Assembly (NCBI GenBank): GCA_019095985.1
Contig: CM032663.1
Span: 43,204,329-43,268,328 of the forward strand
Direction: 5' to 3'
Length of the DNA: 64,000 bases
DNA from: Streblospio benedicti
Lineage: Eukaryota; Annelida; Polychaeta; Spionida; Spionidae
The stretch's first letter is position 1, and each line of letters begins with the position of its first letter. The position numbers were made by a program, and so were the translations under genes. The notes beneath the pieces are model-generated. The model was not told the origin of the DNA and ran no database searches. It was given only the letters and a program-made list of their open reading frames with translations. Shown in pieces: positions 29,201 to 42,500 of the stretch.

Positions 29201-30518
29201 GGAGGCTTCCAAGTATCAATGTGAATTTCTCTAGAGTAGGAATCGTACAACTGTTTGTGTTATGAGAAGTAATAGCCGGGTTAGCGAGGACGCCTGACGC
29301 AGGAACATGAACAGTGTCGATCCCTCCAGAGTTCACACGGCCAATGCACCCACGACTGCTTTCATCATTGGGTGGTGAACTCTGCTGATAAGGGACTATT
29401 GTGTTCCTTGAGCGTCCAGATTTTGGGTATGAAGTCAGCTTTAAAAAATGGGACATGTGATTGGAATAAGGAAGACCATCATCTCCTTGTGAACTCTGGA
29501 GGGATCGAACCTGTTCGTGTTCGTCAAGTAATCTGGGTGAGGTGGTCGACTATTAATCTATATACAGTTTTATCTCACAAAATTACTTAAAGACAAGATT
29601 TTCATCCTTTTCAATAAATGCATGCTTATCATTAAAAATCTGAAACACCAAATGTTTGTGTTATCATTAGATTCCCAGGTATTTACATGATAGAGTGTAC
29701 TCATGTCTTGCATCCGACTATGTCCTGGCTTCACAGAATGTAAGTTTGTATTGGGTTCCATTATATAAACATACTGAAATTATACAGATACCTATAGGAA
29801 CCAGTCATGATTTGTCTTGCGATAAGAGCGAAAGTCTTGCCAAAGACAAAACATGACTGGTTCCTATAGGTATCTATATAATTTCAGTATGTCCTGGCTT
29901 GTTATCCTCTATTACATGTATTCCATTAAAGCTTCTGCTCACAGGGGAAAAAAAGAAAGAATTAAAAAGATTTATCTTTACCTGATACATGTACCATCGT
30001 TGAGGCATGGCTGACTAAAACAGGGGTCCAATAAGGTTTCACCTATGGCAATGGACAAAACAGGTTGGTTATGTTTTATGAAGCTATTTGCTTGTTTTAA
30101 AAAATATAACATAATCATATCTCCCACCTTTTATCATTGAATATGAATTATCATTGATCAATGAAGTCCCAAGATGAGTGAATTAGTTTCCAATAAAATG
30201 AATACAATCAGTTATGATTTCAACACAATCAATGTGACACCATCCATTTTCTCATTGAAATAGTTTCAACTGGGTTAGGCCATCTGGACATTGTGTGAGA
30301 AATTGGATAAGTTCATAATGACCATCTGAAAATCATATTTAGATTTGTTATGTTTACAAGAAGATTTAATGAAATTCTTTATGCTAAATGATTACATAGT
30401 AGTCCTGTGTAGGCGAGTCCACAGTTGCAGTAATGGCCTTCCAAAGCTGTGTCATTGGCAGGGGACACACATTCTCCATTGATGCACTGCTCCAATGGTG
30501 ACTCACAGTGACGGATAT
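26298..30518 (-). CDS. Lectin gene C-terminal exons (EGF domains and somatomedin B)
   Basis: Exons 30396-30518 (EGF IRHCESPLEQCINGEC), 29982-30042 and 28536-28606 (EGF split by an intron: DPCFSQPCLNDGTCIS, then FTFTCDCTISFWHWDC), 26805-26927 (EGF YCISDPCKAENTQECIP..YQCVC) and 26298-26425. The last exon encodes about 42 residues with eight cysteines, CKDNCGDE..YCGCDAFCADYLDCCDDF..C, matching somatomedin B spacing (C-x3-C..C-x-C-x3-C-x5-CC-x5-C). The chain ends CSVRP and TAA. Somatomedin B domains are disulfide knots used in protein binding, as in vitronectin. A longer frame overlapping this exon reads like a membrane anchor, but it is out of phase with the upstream exons. Confidence 0.9.
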
Positions 30519-33500
30519 CTGAAAAAAGTCAAGTGATACATCAATGAGTAATAAAGTTTTTTTTAAAGCAAACAAGCAATGGATTTTAATACAAAAATGA
30601 AGTTTTTAATCCGTTGTAATTATTTGTATACATGTAAGGCAATCCAGCTGAATGTCCATTACAGGTTGATATTTATTTAATAATGATTTCTCTCAACATT
30701 TACCAAGCAATTTGGCAATTGTCCTAAAACATTCATAATATTGAAGTATGGCTATCTAAAATGTAATAGCTAAATTCTTTTTTAAAGACAAAAAAAGAGC
30801 ATTACACAATGATTTTTGCAAGTCTCCAGTTTCTTGCTTTACGTCTTTTGTGAGGTTCATTTCAGAAGACCAAAGAATGATATGATGAAATCTGCCATTG
30901 AAAGGTCTATCCTCCATAGTAACTGTTAAAAGATTAGAAAGGATTCATGTGAGAAAAAATATTTTTCGAATAGGCAATTTTTGGTCTCAGAGATTTTGGC
31001 ATTTAAGTTGAAATGTCAACATTTTCCTTTTATCATTCAAACTATTTTTCATTATAGCCATATTATGTACATAATAATGCTGCGATCTAGAGTTAATAGA
31101 CTTGTCAGAAAAAGAATATACAGTAACTAAAAGATTATGGATTTATATTGGCAAATTGATGCGGCGTCATTTAAATCACCTGGCATGAGTCCATGACCAA
31201 TCACAATATGACCGTTACTTATTTCATCTTGTATCCATGCATCATTTTGCTGTTCTCTCAAGTCAGAGTCTACCTAAAAAGAAAATATGAAACATAATAC
31301 CGCTACCACTTGCAAAAATAAAATACATAAAGACTTGATGAAAATAGACTCCTTGAATTTCTATTGCCCATAGATCATCATTATAAAAACTTATACGTAA
31401 GAAAATTATAGATTTGGAGGTAAATCCAGAGTTGTATTTGAAAGCTTGTCCAACAGTGTCTACAGAGGGTGGGTTCAAGAAAGAAGCCAGCCCATCACAC
31501 TGCCACTTGCTCACTTTCTATTTTCCTTATGGATAGTTCACATTAACAGCGCATGCCACGCTTTAAATTGGCATCATTTTTGTATACTTTTCCGTAGATA
31601 TAACGATTACCTAAGTAATGCTATGTTCTGATAAGCTCTGACACGGTCTGATACGAATCCGTTGCCGCTTTGGGGTACGAATCATTTCCTGACTTGTTAT
31701 GGTTCTTTACGCATTGATCCCGCTTTGATCAGGCTTTGTTACACTTGAAATCATGCGTTGATAAGCTTCCTTACGCTGTGATGCGATTATGATGCTTTAA
31801 ATCAGGCACTGTCATGATTATGAAGCTCTGTTGTGCATTGTTACACTCTGTTAAGCTCTGTTACATATTGCAAAAGTCAAGGTCGCCGTTTTCATGCCGC
31901 TTTTTATCTAGGTCCTATAATATAAAGATGCAGCAGATCCACAAAAATAGTGCATCTTTGACTTCAGAACATGATGGCAGAACAACCCAATCCAGAAGTT
32001 GCAGATGAACCAGATCATGATCTATCCGAAGAAGACATTATGTTTGTCTCCCTGCTGTATAACTACATCCTAGCCGTTCAGGGAGAAGAGAGGGAGGACG
32101 AACGGCAAAGACAATGGGAGATTGACCTACCAGCAGGAGGAAGACCATTTATCAGGAGCTGCTGAACCAAGGCTTGGCTCACTGAAGAAAGAAGAGAACA
32201 GTATGGTCATTACAAAATCCTCCTAGACACACAACTCAGATTAGAATACCCTGCTTCCTTCAGAAACTTCACCAGATTGACCCCTGAGTTATTCTATGAA
32301 ATCCTAGAGAGTGACACCAGCCACCCAGAAGCAGCAGACTAACAACAGGCACCCCCTAATAGCTGGCCTCAAGCTGGCAATCACTTTGAGACATCTGGCC
32401 ACAGGGGACAAGTACAGGTTACTGGCATATGGATTCAGCTATGGCATATCCACCATATCCGAGCTGATTCCAGAAGTGTGCACAACATTGTACATGCATA
32501 TAAAGATGAAGTCTTCAAGCCACCTATCATCCCTGAAGCATAGAAAAACCTTGCCCAGCAGTTTGAACAGAGGTGGAATGGCCCCCATGCAGGCAGTTGG
32601 TGCCTTGGATGGAAAGCACATAGCCATCAAGAAGCCAGCAAACACAGGCAGTCTCTACCACAATTAAAAGGGATCCTTCTCCAAACCAATGCTGGCCTTT
32701 GTAGATGCAGAGTAAAAGTTCATCTGGATTGAGCTGGAAGGTAAAGGACACATATCTGACTCTCAGATATTCACAGTCTCTGAACTCTTTGAATGCCTAA
32801 AAGATGGATCCATAGGGCCTGTGCCCATCATTTCCTTTCCCTAGGAAAACTGAGCCAGCTATTCCATACTTCATTCTGGGTGATGGCGCTTTTACCCTGA
32901 AGAACTACATGATGAAGCCATACAGTAGAAGAGGGATGATGGATGAGGAGAGAGGTAGACGAGTGGTGGAGAATGCCTTTAGTATCCTGGCCGATTGGTT
33001 CAGGTGCCTGCTGGGAACATTGCTACAGAAAGTAGAGAACGTCAGAGTTTTGTTGGAGAGTGGAGACTGTTGTAGTGCTGCACAACCTACTGAGGCAGAG
33101 GGTGGTGATGAGCAGCAAATAAGGAAGACAAAGGGGATGAAGAGCACAGCTTTCTCCCAGGGGCCTGGAGACATGGACCTCACTGGCATAGGCAGATCCA
33201 GGTTTTTGGAAAGGGGGGCGCACTTAAGGAAAAGGGGGGGGCACTTTGGGATTTCATGAAAAACTCTATGAAAATGAAGTATTTCGGTGGGAAAAGGGGG
33301 GGGGTGGGACCCCCATGACTGGGAAGATGTTACACAGCCACCTTCGAGGGGAAACCACTGTGGATGCCAAGCTGGTACAAAGAATGTGGCTGGTGTTGTT
33401 ATTCCTGATACAGTCGAAGAGAAGAATGGGTCCAAGGCTGATGATGAAGATGAAGAGTGATGATGAAAACAAGTGCATTATGAAGAAGTCTGAAGAGTTG

Positions 33501-36500
33501 ATGTAGAAACTATACAAGGTTCATGACTGTTGATCATAATTCAACCTTTTAAGAACAGAAAGACTGACCTTTATATAGGCCTGCCTCATGTACTGTTGCT
33601 CATAATTCAACCTTTTAAGAACCTTGTCCTCTATTGAGGCCAAGGTGTACATAAAAGGCCATTGGCCCAGTTTCTACATCTAATGATATTCTGGCTCAGG
33701 ACAGTACATTAGTTTGTAATATTGACCACGAAAAATTTGAAATTATCATGATATTGTGTGTACTTTGTATTCATTTTTGTTGTGTTTTTGTTGTTGTTGT
33801 TATTATATATTTTGAAACGAAAGTCAGTGAGATACATCTTTGGAATACCTGGTAAAGGTATTGGAGAATCGTGGAATCGAACTCACGACCTTCCAACCAT
33901 GATTCAGACCGGTCATATGTCATAGTTGAATGTGCAGACCACTACACCAATTCCCCTAGACGACTGAGACAAGCTTCGTAACTTGCCTATATGCTTTCAG
34001 ACACACATGTCTGACACCTGATGCTATATTTAGCCTTAGCCTTTGCCTTTTAGCCTTGATCAACATGCACCCACTAACCTTGTACCGAGTACGTTGTATC
34101 AATGCAGGATGCATTGTGCTCGTTCCCACTTCACTTTTGTTACAGATTCCCCCCCAACTCCCAACTCCAACGACGCGGAAGCGACAACGCGTGAGAACGG
34201 AGAGAGAGGTTGGGAGTTCCATACCACAAGTGTACCAGGAACACCCAAGGCCTTCAGATCAGGAATTCTCCCGGCGCGACAACATCCCATAGCCACTTTC
34301 CGTGACCGAGAGACCCGTAAGAATCCTCAGATCTGATCCTTCCCAGAACACGTACCCATCCAAGTTCGACATTACCCGAGCGGCAGCCCACTTACCCCAG
34401 TTTCGGCAGACCCTACTAGTTATCCAATTACTGGTAACCCGGGGCATTGGAGGACTACCCGGTGGCTTCTACGAAGCACCCGGGTCCATCATTCTCCACC
34501 ATATGAAATGAAAGTCAGTGAGATACATCTTTGGAATACCTGGTAAAGGTATTGGAGAATCGTGGAATCGAACTCACGACCTTCCAACCATGATTCAGAT
34601 CGGTCATATGTCATAGTTGAATGTGCAGACCACTACACCAATTCCCCTAGACGACTGAGACAAGCTTCGTAACTTGCCTATACGCTTTCAGACACACATG
34701 TCTGACACCTGACGCTATATTTAGTCTTAGCCTTTGCCTTTTAGCCTTGATCGACATGCACCCACTAACCTTGTACCGAGTACGTTGTATCAATGCAGGA
34801 TGCATTGTGCTCGTTCCCACTTCACTTTTGTTACATTTCATGTGCTTGAAGTTAATTTAAATTAAGACTTTATTTTTTCCCCACGAAACTTCAGATAATA
34901 TTGTTATTGTAAATTAGGGTACAAAATTAAGAAAATAAGGTTATAGAATTGAAAATTTTGACATGTGCCAAAATGTACTTAAAAACACGCTGTTTTGTTT
35001 ATTATTAAGAAAAATGTTACCAAACAAAACAAAAATCAAATATCATACCTTTTTACAAATCATACATACAAAATATCATAATAGAGGCAAAAGTAGTTTC
35101 AACATTTCAGACTGTCAATATTCAGTAGTATCAATGTCACATTTACTTCCTGGTTGTAACATCGTCTTCAGGTTGAGGTGGAGGAGTTTTCCCAGAAGGG
35201 TCACAGGAGATGCTGATTTGGTGGGTGGTCATGGCTGTGTCTTGGGAGCTGGTAGCTGTTGAAGATGATGACTTTGTGAGGGGTGCCATGGCTCTAATTG
35301 TTCACATGTCCAGGTCAAGGATGTTGGTGGAGCTCATGGGTGGTGTGATGATGGTTGTGGGTACAGGGCAGGGCTCATATACTGAGAGTCTTGAGAGCCC
35401 CAGACACAGATGGGCTGTTGACATTGTTGACATTGCATCTGCTGGGTTGACCACTGTGATGGCAGAGGCTGCCATTTGTGACTCTGGGAAACAATTTGTG
35501 GGCTCCTGCCTGTGGTGGAGCTTGGTAGGTACAACTGCTCCACTGGTTGGTACAAATGAATCTGTGGCTGGATTGGGGCGACCTGTTGCTACTGAAGCTG
35601 TTTGAAGGTGGGCATATGCTGGAACAACTCCTGGCGCTCTTCAGCCTGCCTCTGTCCATTGCGTAGCATTGTCTTTAGCTTGATCTGTGTGGCCGGTTTG
35701 ATGTACCCAGGAAGCTGTGCCAGGCCTTCATCTATATGTCTGGAAAATGTGGAGGGACCACCTTTCTTGCCAGACATAAATTCCATCAGACTTCGCTTCA
35801 AGTCAACACTCTCTGTGGAGAGTCTGCAAGAGTGGGTCTCTGCAGACTGCAACTCTGATATAGCCCAAACTCTGACTGGATGCGGACTGCTGTTGGTGGA
35901 GGTTCTGCTGGCCTTGTAGCTGTGGCTGTTGCTGGTGTTCCCCTCCCTCTACCTCTACCACGGATGCTCACCACGTTTCTATGTTCCAAAGTTTTGATGC
36001 GGTCTTTGAGGAAGGAGACCTTCTCCCACACCCACTTGTGTGTCGGAAACAGGCCCTTAAATGCCTCAGAACCTTCGCCCGACTTCCCCACAGTCCTCTT
36101 AATGTGGATCATCTGGGAACTGTTGGACTTGTAAAAGGTTTTGAGGGCTGCCACCTCAACACACATGCCAGCAGCTTTGTCCTCCCATAGTTTCTCTTTG
36201 TTTTGTGAGTCTTTATGATCTGTCATTCTCTGATTAGATGGAGGGATTGTCTTTCAACCTATCAATGAACTCTTCTTTGTGTGCATCTGTCAATGTAGAA
36301 TAATAGTAGGGTTTGTTCCTGCGCTTTTTGTGGGTGGCTGCTGGTGAAAGAACATTTCCTGGAAGGTTAGAGTGTGCTACATCTTCTGCCAGTGGTAGTG
36401 TTGGAGTTCTTGGCATTTCTCCCACCTGGTCTCTACCCGTCTGTCTCTGGGTATTCTCCGCTGCACCTTTACCTCCCTTGGGTCCCATCTTTGTGTTTTT

Positions 36501-39500
36501 GGTAGTTTTTTTTCACAGTGCTAAGGGTTTCTGTTTCTGTGATACTGAAGTCACAGACACTACTGAAGTTGCAGTACTGAAGTTGACAGACAGTGAAAGA
36601 GCATGGGAGAGCTTGCCAAGTGTAACAAAGCATGTCAATCCTTCATCAAAATGTCCCAATTCGTGGGAAAACGTGAGTCCTTCATTAAATCATAACAAAG
36701 CGTGTCAGATCTTGATGAAAGTGTTTGACCTCATGTCAAATCTTAATTCCACATCGCAGCAAATCTTGAAACATCTTAATACTTTAACGACAAGTGGTGA
36801 CAGACCGGGAAGACTGAGGTCCCTGTTTTGATCCAAGCTCTGTAAAGCTTTCCGACGCATTGAGGCAAGCTTTGCTGAGCTTTGTTACACATTGTTACGC
36901 TTTGTTAAGCTTTGATAAGCTCTCGGCGCTGTCATCAATTTGTGACAGAGTTTCCAAAATTTTTTAAACAGTTTAAAATGTTTTGGTGCTCTTGGTGAAT
37001 GTCCCACTCTAATTCAAGCTTTCCTACTTTCTATCACAAACTTGATGCTTTAATCAACCTTTGATATGCTTTGGTGGCGCATTGCACGCCGCATCAAAGC
37101 ACAATCTATGTGCCATAGGTGTGAACTGTGCGTAATGAAGGATTCTCTCAGAGATTAAAAATAATTAGATCTTACTTTTGTAGGTTTACTTTTACTTCAA
37201 AATGTAATATGGACTCTTTTCAAACACAGGCATACAATTTTACATACAGCTGTAATTAGTCATTATTGAAATGGTGTGTAAACTTTTACTCTCTGCGCCC
37301 GGGGGGAACAGGAATAAAGGCATCACACGCCTATCACTTCTCATGTTCTTTTACTATCTCTATACGTGTACGCCTGTGATTGAGTCACAAGGCCCCAAAG
37401 ATAGCTCACTGTCTCCTGACATCGGGGTCAGTATAGAGTGGGACTTCTCCCTGGAAATGGAAAGCACTGTCAGTCCGCTGCACTAGTAACGAAGTCCTGG
37501 TCAAGTCCCACTGACCGGTGGTCAAGCAGTACCCACACGCACCCTAGAAATCTGTGGTCAATCCATGGGTGGGATAGCCGAAGCTACACCTACATGAACA
37601 ACACTCTAGCACTACCAAACCTGCGGCCAATCCAATTGGATATCCTGCTCAAAGAGCGGTAACCAGAAGATAATGCGGGGTGCTTTGGCAAAAAACAACA
37701 ACTTTAGTGGTCTCTTTAGGAGAGCCAGTGCTACGCTAGATAGGATTTTTGTCACAGGTGCATTGTATCTATTGAATTGTGATGGACTGAAGATTATGTA
37801 GCAGTTATTCTTGTTTGGAAACAACCATATTTGTCATAATTACCTTCACTTGTATTCTGCCTATTTCTGTATTAACTGTAACAGTCAATTCAACATATCT
37901 CATTTGTCGTAGCAGTAAGTCAAAAGTGGCATTGAAAACAGGTTCAATGGGGCCTTTGTTGTATAGCTGAACGCCAATTGTACGGTCACCCATCATGTAG
38001 ATACAGGTACCAGGCACATCAAAATATGGATTAATGCAGAATAGGTTCCCAGGAAACTCATCTTTGTATAAAATCAGGTGAGCATATAGGGTGAATCTGC
38101 AAACAATTAGAATATTTAGTTATCATGGTGGTCATTAATGTATGTAATTTGTTATGCTGTTATCTTTATACCATGGATACCCATAATGTGTGAGCATTAA
38201 TATTGGTAATTGTTTCCAAAATATTTTAAACAGGGCAGGGGAGGATTATGTGTGCACACCCACTTCATTGCATTGCGTATTTCCTTCCCAGAAATATTGT
38301 TCCAGATTAGTTTTTGCCAAACCTCTCATCAACTCATTTGCACATGAGTATCTTACGCAATTCTAATTTGCTCCCATTTTTTCTTCTAAAACCTGGCGCA
38401 ACCAGTGAATATTCTGAAGACATTTGGTGCTTACTTTGTTTTGATGTTGTCAAATTTCCATCCTACTCCAATAGGTTTAGGTATCACAAGCTGACATCTT
38501 TCCATGTCATTTGCACTGGTTGAAACTTTCGTAGGATCTGGTTTGCTCGTTGAACATCTTTTAACTTTAACTTTGTAACATCCTAAAGGAATTTCAAAAG
38601 TATGACATACATTTTCAAACATAACCCACTTGCGGTGATGTTCAATACATCCAAGCAATTAATTATGACTCACCTTCATAGCTCTGAGTATTTAGTGTGT
38701 AGTCTTTGATAATCCCATCTTTCACAGTTAGGTATAACAACATATCTGGACAAAATAAAATGAAAACACAAACAGATGAAACTATTTTGAGCACATTAAG
38801 ATAAATAACACTGGAACCACATGAATTCAAAAAGCTTCTTATTGTGAAAATTATTTGTAGATACTAATTTTTTATTCAATATGCAATTTTTACAACTAAT
38901 AGTTTTACAAATTTGAAATATTCAAAAAAACCAAAACAATGAGAAAGTACTAACTTTTGCACCATTCGTGACCTTGGCTACATTCAAACGCAGGCTCACA
39001 TTGATCCCATGGAGATTCTAAAATGAAATATTAATATATAATGAATGTGAAAATATAATTGAACCATCATGATATACCCCAAAATTTGAACAAAGAATAA
39101 GAATTAAAGCAGAAATTCTATTGATAACTGTAACTTTTCTCTTTTACACTTAGAAAATGGACCACATAATTGTTAGTAAATCAACTTTGCCCAACTTGAA
39201 TTTTTTTGGAATATTTGTCCCTCATTCCTGAGACCTAACAGAATACATAAATTGCTTGTTAGTCAAAATTTCCATTTCAATGTTCAAATTGACTGGCCTA
39301 TACGGTCAGACCTCTATTATATATATCTGTGGGACCCAGCCCAACTGGTGGAGATTTGCAGCAGTTTCTTTATAAATGACTACTGTAGAGATGGTATCTT
39401 TATAGAGGTCATCTAAATTGAATGTAATACTTTATATATTCAATGATGATTCTCTTATAGGCAGTATTAGAAGCAGAACTATGCTCTAAATAATACCTCC

Positions 39501-42500
39501 AAATACTAGGACCTCAGTCAAGCCAAGACTTCCTTTCACTTCTAACTGGATAACCACATACAAAGCTGGAGTTTGGCTCATATCGTTTTTGCACAGAAAG
39601 TTAGTTCTTGGTCCAAGGAAACCCAAATCAAATGCACAAAGCATGTAGTCAGGAGTATTAGATTCCAATATAACAGGTGCATCAGATGAATTTGAGAGAC
39701 CAATACGCATATTATAGAGCTTTCCTCCTAAATGAAATAAATAAATTTTATTAAATCAAGAATCAAGGTAAAATACTTCGTGAATGAATATTTCATATAA
39801 AAGTAAGGATTTTCCAAATCATTAAATGTTGTTTTGTATAAAGTTTTCCTCAATCTAAAGATTCGAAACACAAACGTTGATGATCATTGAACCAACATGA
39901 TTTCTCATATTGCATTGCTCATCAACATTATGCTAAAGCATTAAGTACTCAATGCATCAATACATAAAATATAAAGCATTAATAAACACCTAAGTTAGCT
40001 CCTCGATCATAGATAACAACCTTATGCACTAATGAGGGTGAGTCAAGACGGATCCTTAGCCACGGTTTCATTACTGGTTTAGTGAGTGATCCTACAGATG
40101 TATCTGTCCTGTGTGTGTGAGACAAATTCTTAAATGCATGAACAGAGCAATTGTTATTACAATAGTAGTACCAAAATATGACTGCTACAACATGTTAAGA
40201 TTTATGTTCCAAAAAGTGTTGACTGAACAGTTACAATAAGATTACAATGCCAGTAAAAATATTACTAAATAAATTACCAAGCTCCATCCACAGCTAAACT
40301 TGCAGCTTCAATTTCCTCGACTTGTGATACACTTCTCTTCAGAGCAATATTATCAATTGCTAAAATTATGAAAAAAGAGAAGACTCTGTATTATGATTAG
40401 AACATTACAGGAGCACCAACCTCTAACAAAAAACATCAGTGTCACAAGGTCTAAAATCAGCAATTTTGATAAAAAATCAGAATCTCCATTCATCGTTGTA
40501 TGTTTTTTCCATGTTGAATCTATTTAAATCATTTAGATTTTATTAAATTTATTGAAATTTTTATAATAACACATATAGTAACTTCCTCGAAATAGTTCTA
40601 CTTTATAATTCTTTGTACGTTTGAATTATTTGGGATAACAGTGTTTGGAGAGTGACAGTGATCATAATGATCATCTTTGAAATAAAATGTTAATAATGTT
40701 CATTCCATCTGTAAAACTATTTCAGTTTGGAGGCTATTCTACTTATTTCATGTATTATATACAGAGCAATCACACTTACGATATCCAGTATGAATGATGG
40801 TGTTCAACCAAATACCACCGCATATTTCTGTAGGATTAACATCACACCGAATATTGCATTCATCACTGAAGCCATATTTCCCATAAGAATCTCCACAATA
40901 GCAGTCATATCCATTCTGTATACCAGCATAGTGCCAGCCCTATTTGTAAACAAACAAGTTATGAATGCATATTGGTTTTGATTGGATATTGATTGCTAAA
41001 GTTAATTGTCTTAATACCTTATTAGTGATGCAACTGAGAATTGTTTCATTCAAAATCACAAGTTAAATTTCGATTCTTGAACTGTGCCTGGCAAAAACAT
41101 TGCAACTAGAACTGTGCTTGTCAAAACATTAAAATGAAGGGCTAAATATGTGATGACAAAACATGTTTAAAACTTACTTTTCTTGCACAATGTTCAGCAC
41201 ATTTCACATGAGTCATATTATAATCTTTTAGATGGTCATAAGGAAGGTCCATTTCTTCATAATAATCTTTAGAGCAGTCATTTGTCACTCGGTGATACCC
41301 TATTGCAAAGCAGGTTCATTACACATTAATATAACATCTAGTGGTCACCTAGATAATAATTTTCTCATTACCAGAAACCAAGTTGAGAACTGGGCTGCTG
41401 CTCTGCAAACGATTTTTCTACTAAAGTTGGGAAAAAAAAAAGAAGACAAATTTTACATTCCCAGACATCAAAATTGAAAAACATGCTAAATTAGCAAGGA
41501 GAGCACTGGCTTTAACAGAAACACCCATATTAGCTCCTACCGTCTATTCACATATAAAGGCTCCTGGGCCTAACATCGAACATGGGCTTAAAGTTCGGAT
41601 ATGGGCCCAAAGGCGTCTGAACTAAATTTCTTTTTCCACCAACACACCTAACTTTACTTTGGCACGGTAATTACACCGAAAGTAATTTTCCTGGCGAATA
41701 TGTCATTACATACGGTATATTATGAAAGAAATTTCAGTCATGTGTATAACTCTGCTTTCATCATCGCTAAGTCGTGCATGTTTTGCCGTGATTCTGGGTG
41801 TCAAATCAATTGAACATCGCATTTGTTAATTGCCATTCTCAAATATACCATTAGTGACGTTATTTAACCAATCTATTACGAATGCTTGCCAGAAAATAGA
41901 AATAACTTACTTATTTTGATATGAAACAATATACACAAGCACTTTTCCGAGTCAGTGTGCATGGTCAGTAGTTCAAATGTCCTGCCCGCTCCGCAAAAAT
42001 GAAAGCAAAGTTCGTATCTGTAGTAGATGCATCTTATTGTGTAACGTGGTCGCACCTATAAAAGCTCCTATGAAATCCAGTCCGGTAAAAGATGAAAAGA
42101 TGCTTCTTCCCCATCTTATTTAAGATTGAAATAAAAATGTTTTCATTATACTATCTAGTTATGACGTGTAATAAAACAGTAAAGAATACTAAGATATCAT
42201 TTATGGAAAAGACAACGCCAACGACTACCAATTTTATTAACCGGCAAGCTTCGTGCACACTGTAAATCAAGTCACTCATCATCGCCCATATAGATCTTGG
42301 TTGATATACCATATGAATCTGTGATTGGGAAAATGTTAGCTCTCCATTTCTAAATAATCCAATGCTTATTCATTGCTAAAATGGGGGGTGGGGGTGGGCT
42401 TAAAGTTCAAACTTACGCCCCTGGGCCCATAAGTGAACCTTTTTTCAGTTTGAAATATGCCCCAAAACAACACTTTTTTTGATAAACGCACAGGGGCCTT

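Larger units (their letters stand above)
31527..37135 (+). mobile_element. PIF/Harbinger DNA transposon, about 5.6 kb, decayed
   Basis: Contains a plus-strand HARBI1-type transposase and a convergent minus-strand Myb/MADF-type second protein, the usual two-gene Harbinger layout. Candidate imperfect ends share AGTTCACA (31535-31542) and TGTGAACT (37120-37127), bounded by TTA on the left and TAA on the right, so the target duplication is not exact. Both ends carry many AAGCTCTGTTAC/AAGCTTTGTTA-like subterminal motifs. It is inserted in the intron between lectin-gene exons 31180-31273 and 37844-38096 and has itself been invaded by an LTR-type miniature element. Confidence 0.75.

Noticed and set aside
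32905-33435. Minus-strand 176-codon frame
   Set aside because: Antisense shadow of the transposase catalytic region and the G-rich insertion; no family features.
33863-33956. Possible functional tRNA gene on the minus strand
   Set aside because: The acceptor stem pairs but the T stem is irregular, and the same sequence is repeated in both LTRs, so it is element-borne.
35210-35605. Plus-strand 131-codon frame
   Set aside because: Antisense to the Harbinger second-protein region; low-complexity Val/Gly-rich translation.
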